A stretch of 64,000 bases of DNA, taken from Chloroflexota bacterium. GTDB lineage: Bacteria > Chloroflexota > Dehalococcoidia > DSTF01 > RBG-16-68-14. The translations under genes and the position numbers were made by a program. Shown in pieces: positions 28,112-36,389 of this stretch. Within the stretch, counting starts at the first letter, position 1, and each line of letters opens with the position of its first letter. The stretch lies in NCBI GenBank assembly GCA_003228685.1, contig QIFC01000117.1, forward strand, positions 1-64,000. The letters are read 5' to 3'. A model generated the notes under the pieces. It was given only the letters and a program-made list of their open reading frames with translations. It ran no database searches and was not told the DNA's origin.

Positions 28112-29086
28112 CTAGGTGAGGTCCTTGAATGAACCAAGATGCGCCACCACAATCTTTTCTGTCTTCTCCCAGACGCTCAACCAGGCGCCTGCGCGTAGGT
28201 CATCACCTAGCCACTCCGCGCTTCCCGGCGCCACTCTTCGAGTCTCCGATGTTTTCCACATGTAGTCGAAATGGGACCCTACGAGCTCTGCAGCGGATGA
28301 CTGGCTCCTAAGCTCAAGGACCGGCATTTTCTTGCCGAGGCACTTTGTAAGATTTGTCTGTTCCTCTTCTTCAGTAATGCCGTAGTGATACTGCTCCACG
28401 AAGAGCCTGTCGTTCACTCGTACAAAGAACAGCATCGGAGCAGTGTCGTATGTTCTCACCTCGATATTGAAGTGGTCACGACCGCGCTTCTCCTTGTCAT
28501 CCAGGACCGCCTCGAGTTGTCTCATTGAAAGTAAAACATCCTCACATAGCTTTTTGGTTGCGTAGGCCACATTTTTGATGTTTTCCGTGGCGAGGTCTAT
28601 GCTCTCTTCAATTAGGGTTCGGTCAATCGCATGTTTGGAACGCGGATCAAGTAGTAGAATTCTCACATCGATGTTGGAATTGTTCCTGCACATGCTGTTC
28701 AGTTGATCAAGTACTGGCAACTGCGGTTGAAACCAGTCGGTTCCCGAGATGCCAAGTAGCTCTACTTTCCCACGCGCCTTTTCGAATTCAGAGTTGATCT
28801 CAGCCATAGCCGCTTTGCGGTCCGCATAGACACGCCGAATACCGGACGCTTCCGCGCCTGCGACGATGGCGAATCGACGGTCGATTTCCTGCTGAAAGTA
28901 GAAATTGAGTATCGAGGAGACGAGCGTGGTTATGAATATGCCCCCACCAAATACAAGGAGAATATTGGCTGGGAACGTTTCGAAGTCGTTGTCTGGTATC
29001 AGCGCTGCTAATAGGAGCAGCACCACCGCAAGTAGGTATAGCGCGACCGAGAACCTGTTCAAGATACTTCGCAGAAAATCAAGCAT
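28112..29086 (-). CDS. Membrane-anchored PLD-like domain protein, unknown
   Basis: The 324-residue protein has two N-terminal transmembrane helices (near residues 12-31 and 42-62), a short helical linker, and a soluble domain with VELLGISGTDWFQP, VDVRILLLDPRSKHA-like (NIDVRILLLDP) and APMLFFVRVNDRLFVEQYHYG strands. The soluble part resembles the degenerate phospholipase-D-like fold used by some signalling and defence effectors, but no HKD motif is present. GC and codon use are lower than the neighbours, suggesting transfer. It lies between two maoC copies on the same strand. An effector or sensor role is a guess; no partner enzyme is adjacent. Confidence 0.6.
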   Translation of the reverse strand: MLDFLRSILNRFSVALYLLAVVLLLLAALIPDNDFETFPANILLVFGGGIFITTLVSSILNFYFQQEIDRRFAIVAGAEASGIRRVYADRKAAMAEINSEFEKARGKVELLGISGTDWFQPQLPVLDQLNSMCRNNSNIDVRILLLDPRSKHAIDRTLIEESIDLATENIKNVAYATKKLCEDVLLSMRQLEAVLDDKEKRGRDHFNIEVRTYDTAPMLFFVRVNDRLFVEQYHYGITEEEEQTNLTKCLGKKMPVLELRSQSSAAELVGSHFDYMWKTSETRRVAPGSAEWLGDDLRAGAWLSVWEKTEKIVVAHLGSFKDLT

Positions 29087-29163
29087 AGCTGCCTCCCGCC
29101 ACGCTGTTATTAGCCGCCGAGCTTAGTCTCGGCCGCCAGCGTGTTGGCGAACTTTAGCAGATG

Positions 29164-29586
29164 TTATGTCCGCGCGTCCAGCAGGACGGTCGCTTCGCCG
29201 GTGAGGACGGAGGCGCCGTCCTGGTTCGAGCACTCAGTGGAGCAGGTGACGAAGCCGCGTTCCATGTCGAGCGCAGTCACCTCCAGGTGGGCCGTGATGG
29301 TGTCGCCGGGAAAGACGGGCCGGAGGAAGCGGAGCGATTGGTTGAGATAGACGACGGTCGCCTGAGGCGCGAGCTTGATGCCCAGGGCCGCCGAGATGAA
29401 GCCGGCGCTCAACATGCCGTGGGCGATGCGACGCTTGAATCGCGTGGTGGCGGCGTAGGCGTCGTCCAGGTGCAGGGGCTGCTCATCGCCGGTGACGCGA
29501 GCGAAGTCGACGATGTCCTGCTCCGAGACGGTCTTCTCGAACGTGGCGGTGTCGCCGACGCTGACGCCCTGGATGGATTCGCTCAT
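29164..29586 (-). CDS. MaoC-family enoyl-CoA hydratase (intact copy C)
   Basis: The 140-residue hotdog hydratase has the catalytic stretch GDEQPLHLDDAYAATTRF (Asp) and RRIAHGMLSAGFISAALG (His). It likely hydrates crotonyl-CoA or a related enoyl-CoA, or removes water from (R)-3-hydroxyacyl-CoA. ATG at 29586 is chosen; the upstream extension to 29883 belongs to another frame of CCR. It follows CCR by 49 bp and would be co-transcribed. Two further maoC copies, one with a stop codon and one truncated, lie downstream. Confidence 0.9.
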   Translation of the reverse strand: MSESIQGVSVGDTATFEKTVSEQDIVDFARVTGDEQPLHLDDAYAATTRFKRRIAHGMLSAGFISAALGIKLAPQATVVYLNQSLRFLRPVFPGDTITAHLEVTALDMERGFVTCSTECSNQDGASVLTGEATVLLDART

Positions 29587-29635
29587 GAGCCCCCTCGGGC
29601 GGGAAGCCTGAAGGCACCCCCTACATTTAAGACGT

Positions 29636-30889
29636 TCATTCCAGGTCCGTGAGCCCTTCACGGGGCGCGCTGACGAGGACGGCCATGTTGCCGTCCGGTT
29701 GCTTGCCTTCGTACATGAGCTGATGGACGGTTCCCACGTCATCGAAGCTGTACGCCTTCGAGAGGGCAGGATCGACCTTCTTCTGGATGACGAGGTCGTT
29801 GATGCCCTTGGCCTGCTCATCGTTCGCGAAGTGGGAGCCCTGGAACCGCTTCTGGCGCATCCAGAGATACCTGAGGTCGACAACGGCGTTGTATCCGGTG
29901 GTACCGGCGCAGATCACGACCATGCCGCCGTTGTCGCAGACGAAGATCGAAGTCGGGATGGTGTCCTCGCCGGGGTGTTCGAAGACGATGCGCGGATTCT
30001 TGCGCTCGCCGACCACGTCCCAAAGAGCCTTGCCGAAAGCACGGGCGCCCTTGACCCACGTACCGTAGCCTTCGTCGTCGGTCCAGTGAGGCGGCAGCCC
30101 CCAGTGGTCGAAGTCCTTGCGATTGATGTAGCCCTCGGCGCCGAGTTGCTTGCAGTACTCGCCCTTCTCATCGCTGGAGGTGACGGCGACCGGGATGCCG
30201 CCGAAGGCGCGCGTGACCTGGATCGCGATCGAACCGAGGCCGCCGCTGCCGCCCCACACGAGGGCGACATCGCCCTCCTGAACGTTGTGGGGCGTCCAGT
30301 TGGTGAGCATGCGGTAGACCGTGGCGCCGACGAGCATGTAGGCGGCGGCAGCCTCCCAGGTGAGGTGCTCCGGCTTGGGAAGGCACTGGTGGGCCTGGAC
30401 CTTGGTGAACTGCGCGAAGCTGCCCCAGTTGGTCTCGTAGCCCCAGATCTTTGCGCTGGGAGCGATGATAGGGTCGCCACCGGCCTTGATGAAGGGGTCG
30501 TCGTCGTCCCAATAGCCACAGTGGACGACGACGCGATCGCCAACCCGGACGTTCGTGACGTCGCTGCCCGTGGCGTAGACGATGCCGGAGGCATCGCTGC
30601 CGCCGATGTGGTAGCCCGACTCGTCGCCAAGCTGAGCATGAACGCGAATGACGTCGACGGGGGCGCCCAGGGCGGCCCAAACGTTGTTGTAGTTGATACC
30701 GGCCGCCATGACGTGAACGAGCACCTCGTTGGGGCCGATCTCTGGTACGGGCACCTGTTCAATCTGGAACGCGTTACTGGGCTCGCCGAAGCGCTCGCGG
30801 CGGATGACTTGAGCGTACATCCGCTCCGGTACTTCGCCGATTGGCGGGCTTTCCCCTATCCCGTAGATGTTGGTTGTGCCTGCCGTCAT
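29636..30889 (-). CDS. ccr: Crotonyl-CoA carboxylase/reductase
   Basis: The 417-residue MDR-family enzyme reductively carboxylates crotonyl-CoA to ethylmalonyl-CoA with NADPH and CO2, the key step of the ethylmalonyl-CoA pathway. Diagnostic stretches are [64 protein letters not shown] and [12 protein letters not shown] (NADP-binding). ATG at 30889 follows GAGGAAGG by about five bases; the frame is open to 30976, but that extension is unlike the family. It heads the leftward unit CCR, maoC, cassette, maoC-B. Plain enoyl reductases of the family lack these CO2-site residues, so the call is fairly safe. Confidence 0.92.
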   Translation of the reverse strand: MTAGTTNIYGIGESPPIGEVPERMYAQVIRRERFGEPSNAFQIEQVPVPEIGPNEVLVHVMAAGINYNNVWAALGAPVDVIRVHAQLGDESGYHIGGSDASGIVYATGSDVTNVRVGDRVVVHCGYWDDDDPFIKAGGDPIIAPSAKIWGYETNWGSFAQFTKVQAHQCLPKPEHLTWEAAAAYMLVGATVYRMLTNWTPHNVQEGDVALVWGGSGGLGSIAIQVTRAFGGIPVAVTSSDEKGEYCKQLGAEGYINRKDFDHWGLPPHWTDDEGYGTWVKGARAFGKALWDVVGERKNPRIVFEHPGEDTIPTSIFVCDNGGMVVICAGTTGYNAVVDLRYLWMRQKRFQGSHFANDEQAKGINDLVIQKKVDPALSKAYSFDDVGTVHQLMYEGKQPDGNMAVLVSAPREGLTDLE

Positions 30890-31021
30890 GTGCCTTCCTC
30901 CTGAGGGTAGTTCAAACTCGAATGCGTGGGGATGATACCCAAAGCCAGCATTGAGCGTCCAGCTTCCCCTAGGCATGGCTGTAACAGGTCGAGATGCCGA
31001 ATATACGTATGAAGGAGCTAT

Positions 31022-31786
31022 ATGCAGGACGCTACACCCGACGAAGCGCCGCTGACTGATGACTCGTGGCGCTCGCCACTCGATGAGTTGGAGCGCACGC
31101 TGAGTGAAGTGGTGCGCGCACTTTCGGCGTTGCGCGCGTCGCTAGAGACTGGCGCGGAGGGCGGCAGCGTGAGCCCGCGGATGATCGCGCGGCCGAGCGA
31201 GCCTGCTGATGCGGAGCCCGAGGCCACGGCTGAGGCAGAACCCGCTCCGACTGGCTTTCAAGCTGTCTGGGGGCGCATTAAAGGGGAACGCCGGGCGGGC
31301 GAAGGAGGCGGACCAGCTCCGGCGAATATCGCAGAGAAGCCGGGATTCAGTGAGCCGCCAGCGCTTGAGTCCGATCATGAGCTGAACGATGAAGCAAAAG
31401 CGGTCGGCAAGTCGCGACTCTCTAGCTTCGAGGGTGTCTGGGAGCGGCTTGAACGGGAGCGCAAGGAGCGCTCGGACGGCGACATCGAGGAAATCGCCGA
31501 GGTGCGCGGCCTGGAGCACCTGCCGCAGACGTATCGGATCACGGTCGAAGATCGTGACGGTACGGCCGTTGATCTAGTGCCGATCCACCGAGCGCTGCTG
31601 ACATTCGCCCCGGCCGAGAGCATCTCGCTCGTGAACTTCGCGGGCGGCGTGCCGATCGTGTCGATCCAGATGGAGGGAGAACTCGACCTGGAGCGCCTCG
31701 GCGCGACTATCGGGGCGGCAACGTCTAGGCAGTGCGAAGTGATCCAGCAGGAACAGGGAAAGCTGTTCCTGCGCTTGTCCAGTTGA
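31022..31786 (+). CDS. Hypothetical protein with duplicated W-R-E motif
   Basis: The 254-residue protein has an acidic, Ala/Pro/Glu-rich N-terminal half with two similar motifs: [13 protein letters not shown] near residue 82 and [15 protein letters not shown] near residue 138. The C-terminal 90 residues form a compact alpha/beta domain ([26 protein letters not shown]...). AAGGAG precedes the ATG. It lies 15 bp upstream of the degenerate GGDEF gene and is probably its partner. I do not recognise the family. Confidence 0.6.
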   Translation: MQDATPDEAPLTDDSWRSPLDELERTLSEVVRALSALRASLETGAEGGSVSPRMIARPSEPADAEPEATAEAEPAPTGFQAVWGRIKGERRAGEGGGPAPANIAEKPGFSEPPALESDHELNDEAKAVGKSRLSSFEGVWERLERERKERSDGDIEEIAEVRGLEHLPQTYRITVEDRDGTAVDLVPIHRALLTFAPAESISLVNFAGGVPIVSIQMEGELDLERLGATIGAATSRQCEVIQQEQGKLFLRLSS

Positions 31787-31807
31787 GGAAGGAATAGAAG
31801 GTTGGCC

Positions 31808-32959
31808 ATGGCCGAGGAAGCGGTGGGAAGCGACGAAAAGATCGTAGAGTTCAATGGGGCTCGCGCGCCAGGCTCTGAGCGCGAGCAAGGCGGGAACGGG
31901 GAACGCGCCCGCCAGCTCCATGGGCTGTCCGTTCTATCACTCTTCCTGCACAGCACAGCGACGGTGCAAGAGATGATGTCGACGCTGTTGGAGCATGCTC
32001 CGACGGTGACGAGCAGCGTTCTGGTGTATCCGCTGCTGCTCGATCGCAAACGTCAGCTCTTGAAGGGTTCGATCCTAGAGGGCTGCGCGGACAACGTACT
32101 CGAGAGGGCGATGGACGCCTTCCAGGAGGACCTGACGGCGCTGGAATATTCGATCCTGGATAATCAGGCGCTGCACGACCTGCTCGAAGAGGGCGAAGTG
32201 ACGCTGCACGACGGCTTCGGCATCCTCATGGACGGCGTCGTGCCGGAAGATCAGTGGAAGGCGGCCGAGCGCGAACTGAACGTTCGCAAACTGGCGATGG
32301 TGCCGATGGTCGTCGAGAACGAGCCGCTTGGCATGGTCGCGCTGGCGTTCGATCACGACAAGATCGACGTGGAGGTGCTGGAACTGCTGGTCGGCCACCT
32401 GACACTGGCGCTGCGGGATCTGCTGGTGCGCGATGAGGTCGTGCGCTTTAGCGACACCGACTCGCTGACGTGGGTGCCCAACGGCCGCTATCTGAAGCGG
32501 GCGCTGGAGGACGAGGTCGCGCGCTCGGGCAGGTACGGCCGCGGGCTGGCGCTCGTCGCATTGGACATCGACAATTTCGGGGAGTTCAACGCGAACTACG
32601 GGCAGTCTTTGGGCGACCGATTGCTGCGGACGATCGCGACGACGCTGGCCGAGGCGGTGTCGCCGCCGGAGCTGGTGGCGCGCCTACAGGACGACGAGTT
32701 CGCCGTGTTGCTGCCGGAGACGAATAGGGCGACCGCGGTGACGATCACGACGAGGTTGCTCAGCAGTCTAGCCCAGGTCTCCGCGTTCAGCGAAGAGGGA
32801 GCGCCACCAGTGACGCTGAGCGTGGCGATCGCCTGTTTCCCTGAGGACGCCGATACGCCGAAGGCGCTGCTCAATCGAGCGCTCGCCGACCTCAAGGACG
32901 TGAAGCGCGATGGCGAGAGTGACGAACTTCCTGCGACCGTGGGCCAGGCGCAGGGCTAG
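31808..32959 (+). CDS. GAF-like plus degenerate GGDEF domain protein
   Basis: The 383-residue protein has a GAF-like N-terminal region (residues about 40-200) and a GGDEF-fold C-terminal domain starting TDSLTWVPNGRYLKRAL, with ALDIDNFGEFNANYGQSLGD and an active-site loop LQDDEFAVLLPE. GG of GGDEF is replaced by QD, so diguanylate cyclase activity is probably lost or altered; such domains often bind c-di-GMP or GTP as sensors. ATG at 31808 has AGAAGG before it; TTG at 31802 is also possible. Its upstream partner gene is coupled by 21 bp. Confidence 0.78.
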   Translation: MAEEAVGSDEKIVEFNGARAPGSEREQGGNGERARQLHGLSVLSLFLHSTATVQEMMSTLLEHAPTVTSSVLVYPLLLDRKRQLLKGSILEGCADNVLERAMDAFQEDLTALEYSILDNQALHDLLEEGEVTLHDGFGILMDGVVPEDQWKAAERELNVRKLAMVPMVVENEPLGMVALAFDHDKIDVEVLELLVGHLTLALRDLLVRDEVVRFSDTDSLTWVPNGRYLKRALEDEVARSGRYGRGLALVALDIDNFGEFNANYGQSLGDRLLRTIATTLAEAVSPPELVARLQDDEFAVLLPETNRATAVTITTRLLSSLAQVSAFSEEGAPPVTLSVAIACFPEDADTPKALLNRALADLKDVKRDGESDELPATVGQAQG

Positions 32960-33032
32960 TCTCCATTCTTCGACTCTTCCCAAACGTGGCGTCCCTCGAC
33001 AAGCTCGGGATGGCTGACCTCCGGTCACCTTG

Positions 33033-33051
33033 GAAGAAGCTGCGCTTCTTC
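33033..33051. terminator. Hairpin between convergent GGDEF and phosphotriesterase-like genes
   Basis: Perfect 8-bp arms GAAGAAGC (33033-33040) and GCTTCTTC (33044-33051) flank a 3-nt loop. There is no U-run of four or more on either side, so termination is plausible but weakly supported. Confidence 0.35.
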
Positions 33052-33085
33052 TGGTCCACCCTTGGACGGGCGCAGGAGATGCGTC

Positions 33086-34039
33086 CTAGTACGAGCCCGA
33101 CTGTTCGAAGATCCGGCGCGGATTCCCCACTGTCATCCGCGTGATCTGTTCGTCGCTGACGCCCGCCTCCGAGAGGGCTGGCAGGATGTCGTCGCTGATG
33201 TGGCGGAAGTGCCAGTTCGGTACCGACGCTTTCAGGACGTCCGCGGGGAACCAGTCGATGTGGCAGGAGGCGTCGTGGCTGAGCACCATGCGGTCGGCGT
33301 GGCCGAGTTCGCATAGCTTGGCGATGGTGGCGACGCGCTTCTCGGTGGTGAGGTAGACGTCGACACCGAAGCGGTCCATGCCGATGTATGAGCCGGCGTC
33401 GATCAGAGATGTGAGGTAGCCGATGTCCTCGGAGTCGCCGCTATGGCCGATGACGACGCGGCCGAGGTCGACGCCTTCGTCTTGGAAGATGCGCTGTTGA
33501 TCGAGGCCGCGCTTCGTGCCGACGTGCGTGTGTGTCGAGATCGGCACGCCGGTGCGGCGGTGGGCGCGAGCGACGGCGCGCAACACTTTCTCGACGCCGG
33601 GCGTGACGCCGGGCTCGTCGGTCGCGCACTTGAGGATGGCAGCCTTGATGTCGGTGCCTTGGATGCCTTCGGTGATGTCTGAGACGAAGAGGTTGGCCAT
33701 GGCGTCCTCGTCTCGATAGTTGAAGTAGTTCGGCACTTCGTTATAAGTGTAGAGCCCGGTCGCGACGATGATCGTGAGTGGCAGGTCGCCGGCGAGGTCG
33801 CGGAGGCGCGGGATGTTGCGCTCGAGGCCGAGGACCGTGAGGTCGACGATCGTGCGGACGCCGGCATCGGCCATGTCCCGCAGCTTCTGGCGGGCGGCGG
33901 CGACTTCCGCGGGTTCGTCCCACACTGAGGGGAAGTTCTGGGCGACGCCCTCCGAGTGCACGAAGACGTGCTCGTGCATGAGCGTGAAGCCGAGTTCGGC
34001 GGTGTCTACTGGGCCTTTGAGCGTTTCTACTTGGGGCAT
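33086..34039 (-). CDS. Phosphotriesterase-related metal-dependent hydrolase
   Basis: The 317-residue TIM-barrel amidohydrolase has the first metal ligands in LMHEHVFVH (HxH), the bridging Lys in AAILKCATDEPG, HTHVGTKRG and IGHSGD (His ligands) and SHDASCHID with the catalytic Asp. PTE-like proteins act as lactonases or esterases; expansion in SAR202-type Chloroflexota is known. ATG at 34039 follows AAGGAGAG by about five bases and gives the family N-terminus MPQVETLKGPVD. It has no signal peptide. A divergent gene cluster starts at 34209. Confidence 0.88.
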   Translation of the reverse strand: MPQVETLKGPVDTAELGFTLMHEHVFVHSEGVAQNFPSVWDEPAEVAAARQKLRDMADAGVRTIVDLTVLGLERNIPRLRDLAGDLPLTIIVATGLYTYNEVPNYFNYRDEDAMANLFVSDITEGIQGTDIKAAILKCATDEPGVTPGVEKVLRAVARAHRRTGVPISTHTHVGTKRGLDQQRIFQDEGVDLGRVVIGHSGDSEDIGYLTSLIDAGSYIGMDRFGVDVYLTTEKRVATIAKLCELGHADRMVLSHDASCHIDWFPADVLKASVPNWHFRHISDDILPALSEAGVSDEQITRMTVGNPRRIFEQSGSY

Positions 34040-34141
34040 GGTCTCTCCTTCTCGCAATGTCAGGGCAGCGCTAGCGAGTATTCGCGACGCGAGAGGCGGT
34101 GTCAAGGTGCGAAGGCATGTTGTATATGCTACTTCACAATG

Positions 34142-34167
34142 TTGACAGGGCGGGGGGGGGGTATGTT
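34142..34167 (+). promoter_or_regulatory. Candidate promoter with a G10 tract in the spacer
   Basis: TTGACA (34142-34147) is followed by GGGC and ten consecutive G (34152-34161), then TATGTT (34162-34167). The spacer is 14 bp, shorter than the ideal 17. A homopolymer between the -35 and -10 is the layout of phase-variable promoters in which slipped-strand changes in G number switch transcription. The secreted protein gene starts at 34209. Confidence 0.45.
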
Positions 34168-34208
34168 ACCGTTAAGTGTAATTGCTCTCGACGCCTGTCG
34201 GAGGTGTA

Positions 34209-35252
34209 ATGAGAAGCGAAGCCGCCCTCAGAATTGCGACCGTAGCCGCAGCGTTGGTGGCTGCAGTCACGTGGTCGATCGCCGGCAACCAGGCGGCAGA
34301 AGCTGGTCACACGATCGCGGAGGGTAATTGCAGCCTTGGGCCGGTATGCGTGTCCGGCTATTCGGGCCTTGGTGACCAGGAAAGCTTTCGGGTGAGTAAC
34401 GTTCGAGGCGATCTCTCGTGGTGGGATGGAATCTATGAACTGGCGCTTCAGGAGACGGAGATAGCATGGGCCACGGCCGAGGGCCCGCAAGTGCCGAGCA
34501 ATGTGCAGGTGGCGGATCCCAATTGGGTAAATCTAGCCTATCCGAACTCCTACCTGAAATGCCCCGCCAAGGGTGATCCTTTGGGTAAGTGCACCGGACC
34601 GTCAGACGAGCAAGTGGACGCGTACGTCTGTTTCGTGAATGAGGCGGCCATGCTGGTGTGCACGTTGTCGGCCACCCAACCTTACAACCTGGAGGCGACG
34701 GCGGGCATTACATTCGTGAATACTGCACTGATCGCTGGCCTTTACGACCCCTTTGTGCCTTATCCGTTTGCGCTCAAGAGGCACATCATTTCTCATGAAT
34801 TCGGGCACACAATGCTGCTTCAGCATCATCCCGGTAGCGACTGTCTCGTTGAAGCCAATCACGGGCCCAACACTTATGTTCCTCAGCGTTGCGATCTTGG
34901 GTTTGCTGATCCATATACACCCGGCATTACGGCGCCTTGTGATGGGAGTAGCGATGACTGGGGTATACGTTGCATCTATAACTGGTGGAGAGAGCAGTGG
35001 GACCTAGCACCTTCTCCAATTAGGGACCCCGACTGTCATGATCTGAATCGTGACGGCCTCGTTGACCTTGCAAATGACATTCTAGGTACGCTTCTCCTTT
35101 TTCGGACGCCAGCACAGAGCCAGAAGTACCAGCCTGAGGCGGACACGAATCTTGACGGTGAAATCGACCTTGCAAACGATATCCTGGCCACGATATTGGA
35201 TTTCGGGCCAAGTGCTGGGCACTGTGACAGTGCACACTATCCCGGTGCATAG
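34209..35252 (+). CDS. Secreted metallopeptidase-like protein with dockerin-like C-terminus
   Basis: The 347-residue protein has a signal peptide (residues about 1-30, ending near NQAAEAG). A zinc-peptidase motif HEFGHTMLLQHH lies near residue 195, of the HExxHxxxxxH form seen in metzincins, though without the usual Gly. The C-terminus has two Ca-binding repeats, DLNRDGLVDLANDILGTLL and DTNLDGEIDLANDILATIL, like those at 36390-37586. ATG at 34209 follows CGGAGGTGTA. Several Cys pairs suggest an extracytoplasmic fold. It heads a run of four genes for exported proteins. Confidence 0.75.
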   Translation: MRSEAALRIATVAAALVAAVTWSIAGNQAAEAGHTIAEGNCSLGPVCVSGYSGLGDQESFRVSNVRGDLSWWDGIYELALQETEIAWATAEGPQVPSNVQVADPNWVNLAYPNSYLKCPAKGDPLGKCTGPSDEQVDAYVCFVNEAAMLVCTLSATQPYNLEATAGITFVNTALIAGLYDPFVPYPFALKRHIISHEFGHTMLLQHHPGSDCLVEANHGPNTYVPQRCDLGFADPYTPGITAPCDGSSDDWGIRCIYNWWREQWDLAPSPIRDPDCHDLNRDGLVDLANDILGTLLLFRTPAQSQKYQPEADTNLDGEIDLANDILATILDFGPSAGHCDSAHYPGA

Positions 35253-35261
35253 GAGGTAGCA

Positions 35262-36383
35262 ATGTCGCTCAGTCGCAGGGGTTCATACGCGCTTCTCATA
35301 CTGGCCCTTCTTGGGCTAGCCGGCTGGGGCTTGTTCCAAACTATCGGCGCTCAGGATGAGGTCGTGGACCCGCAGCCGCTGACGTTGGACGAGCAGAACG
35401 CTCTCTTCGACGAGGCGGTCGCGAAGGCGAGAAGGGCTGCGGAGGACTTCGTTTCCTCTGGGGGCGACCCCTGTAGCCTGGTGGCCGCGGAATCACCTGG
35501 TCATAAAACCCCGCGGTATCAGGATATGGAGTCTCTCATTAACGACGTCGATTTGATCGTTGAGGGTGACGTTGGCGCGAACTCAATACTCATGCCTCGT
35601 CCAAACACCGCTGCTGCACGAATCAGAACCGAATTTAGCGTTGGGCAGGTGTTGCTTGGCAGCACTACCGCCCAGACCATCGTTATTGAGACCGGCGCAA
35701 GCGTGATCCAAAACGGTGGAGAGCTTCTGCGAGTGGGAAACCCTAGCTTCGACCCCTGTTTCGCCGGTCACGCAGTGGTGTTTTTAGACGAGACAGAGGA
35801 AGGAGTATACTGGCTGGCGAGCCAGGGGTTCGTTACGTTTTCCGGCGACATGACAGACGGGAGCCGTTCGAGTGACCTGTTCGCTCCAGACGTGAAACTA
35901 GACGATCTCAAGGCCGACATCCGGCGGATAGCAAGCGAGCAACAGGCCCGGGGAGTGCCAAAAGGCCGCCTGATCTGCGACTCAAGGCGTGACTCTGAAT
36001 CCTTTCAAGATCCCAAGGCGTGTCCGGGAGACTCCTTCAACCCGCATGCGGCATTTGGTCTGGCCAGGGTTCTGGAGATCGACATTCAGAAACTAGGCGC
36101 AGACGGCCAGGTGATAGCTTCAAGGGCGGATGTACCGCCGGATATTCCTGCGGTTATCGCCATGCTGGCGCTTCTAGACCGCACAGTGGCGGTTCAGCCG
36201 GGAGACGGGCCCCAAGGCGATGTCGTGTTCCTGAAAGTCATCACTACAACCACAGGCACGCTGCCCTACGTCGCGGCCCTCACGTATGATGCAGCGACAG
36301 ACTCGATCTGGGCGAGCGGCGGTTGGTTTCCGGCGCCTGAAGGCTTCGGCGCGGCGCTGAACGCGATTCTGGAAGGGTCATAG
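35262..36383 (+). CDS. Exported protein of unknown function
   Basis: The 373-residue protein starts with a membrane anchor or signal (MSLSRRGSYALLILALLGLAGWGLF). It has mainly beta-rich content, two motifs (SLINDVDLIVEGDVG, GHAVVFLDETEEGVYWLASQG) and a C-terminal Trp/Pro region. The SLI...D.IVEG.V pattern resembles secreted domains of uncharacterised type in Chloroflexota and Firmicutes, but no name can be given. It starts nine bases after the metallopeptidase stop, with AGGAGG as ribosome binding site, and is co-transcribed. Confidence 0.6.
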   Translation: MSLSRRGSYALLILALLGLAGWGLFQTIGAQDEVVDPQPLTLDEQNALFDEAVAKARRAAEDFVSSGGDPCSLVAAESPGHKTPRYQDMESLINDVDLIVEGDVGANSILMPRPNTAAARIRTEFSVGQVLLGSTTAQTIVIETGASVIQNGGELLRVGNPSFDPCFAGHAVVFLDETEEGVYWLASQGFVTFSGDMTDGSRSSDLFAPDVKLDDLKADIRRIASEQQARGVPKGRLICDSRRDSESFQDPKACPGDSFNPHAAFGLARVLEIDIQKLGADGQVIASRADVPPDIPAVIAMLALLDRTVAVQPGDGPQGDVVFLKVITTTTGTLPYVAALTYDAATDSIWASGGWFPAPEGFGAALNAILEGS

Positions 36384-36389
36384 GGCGGC

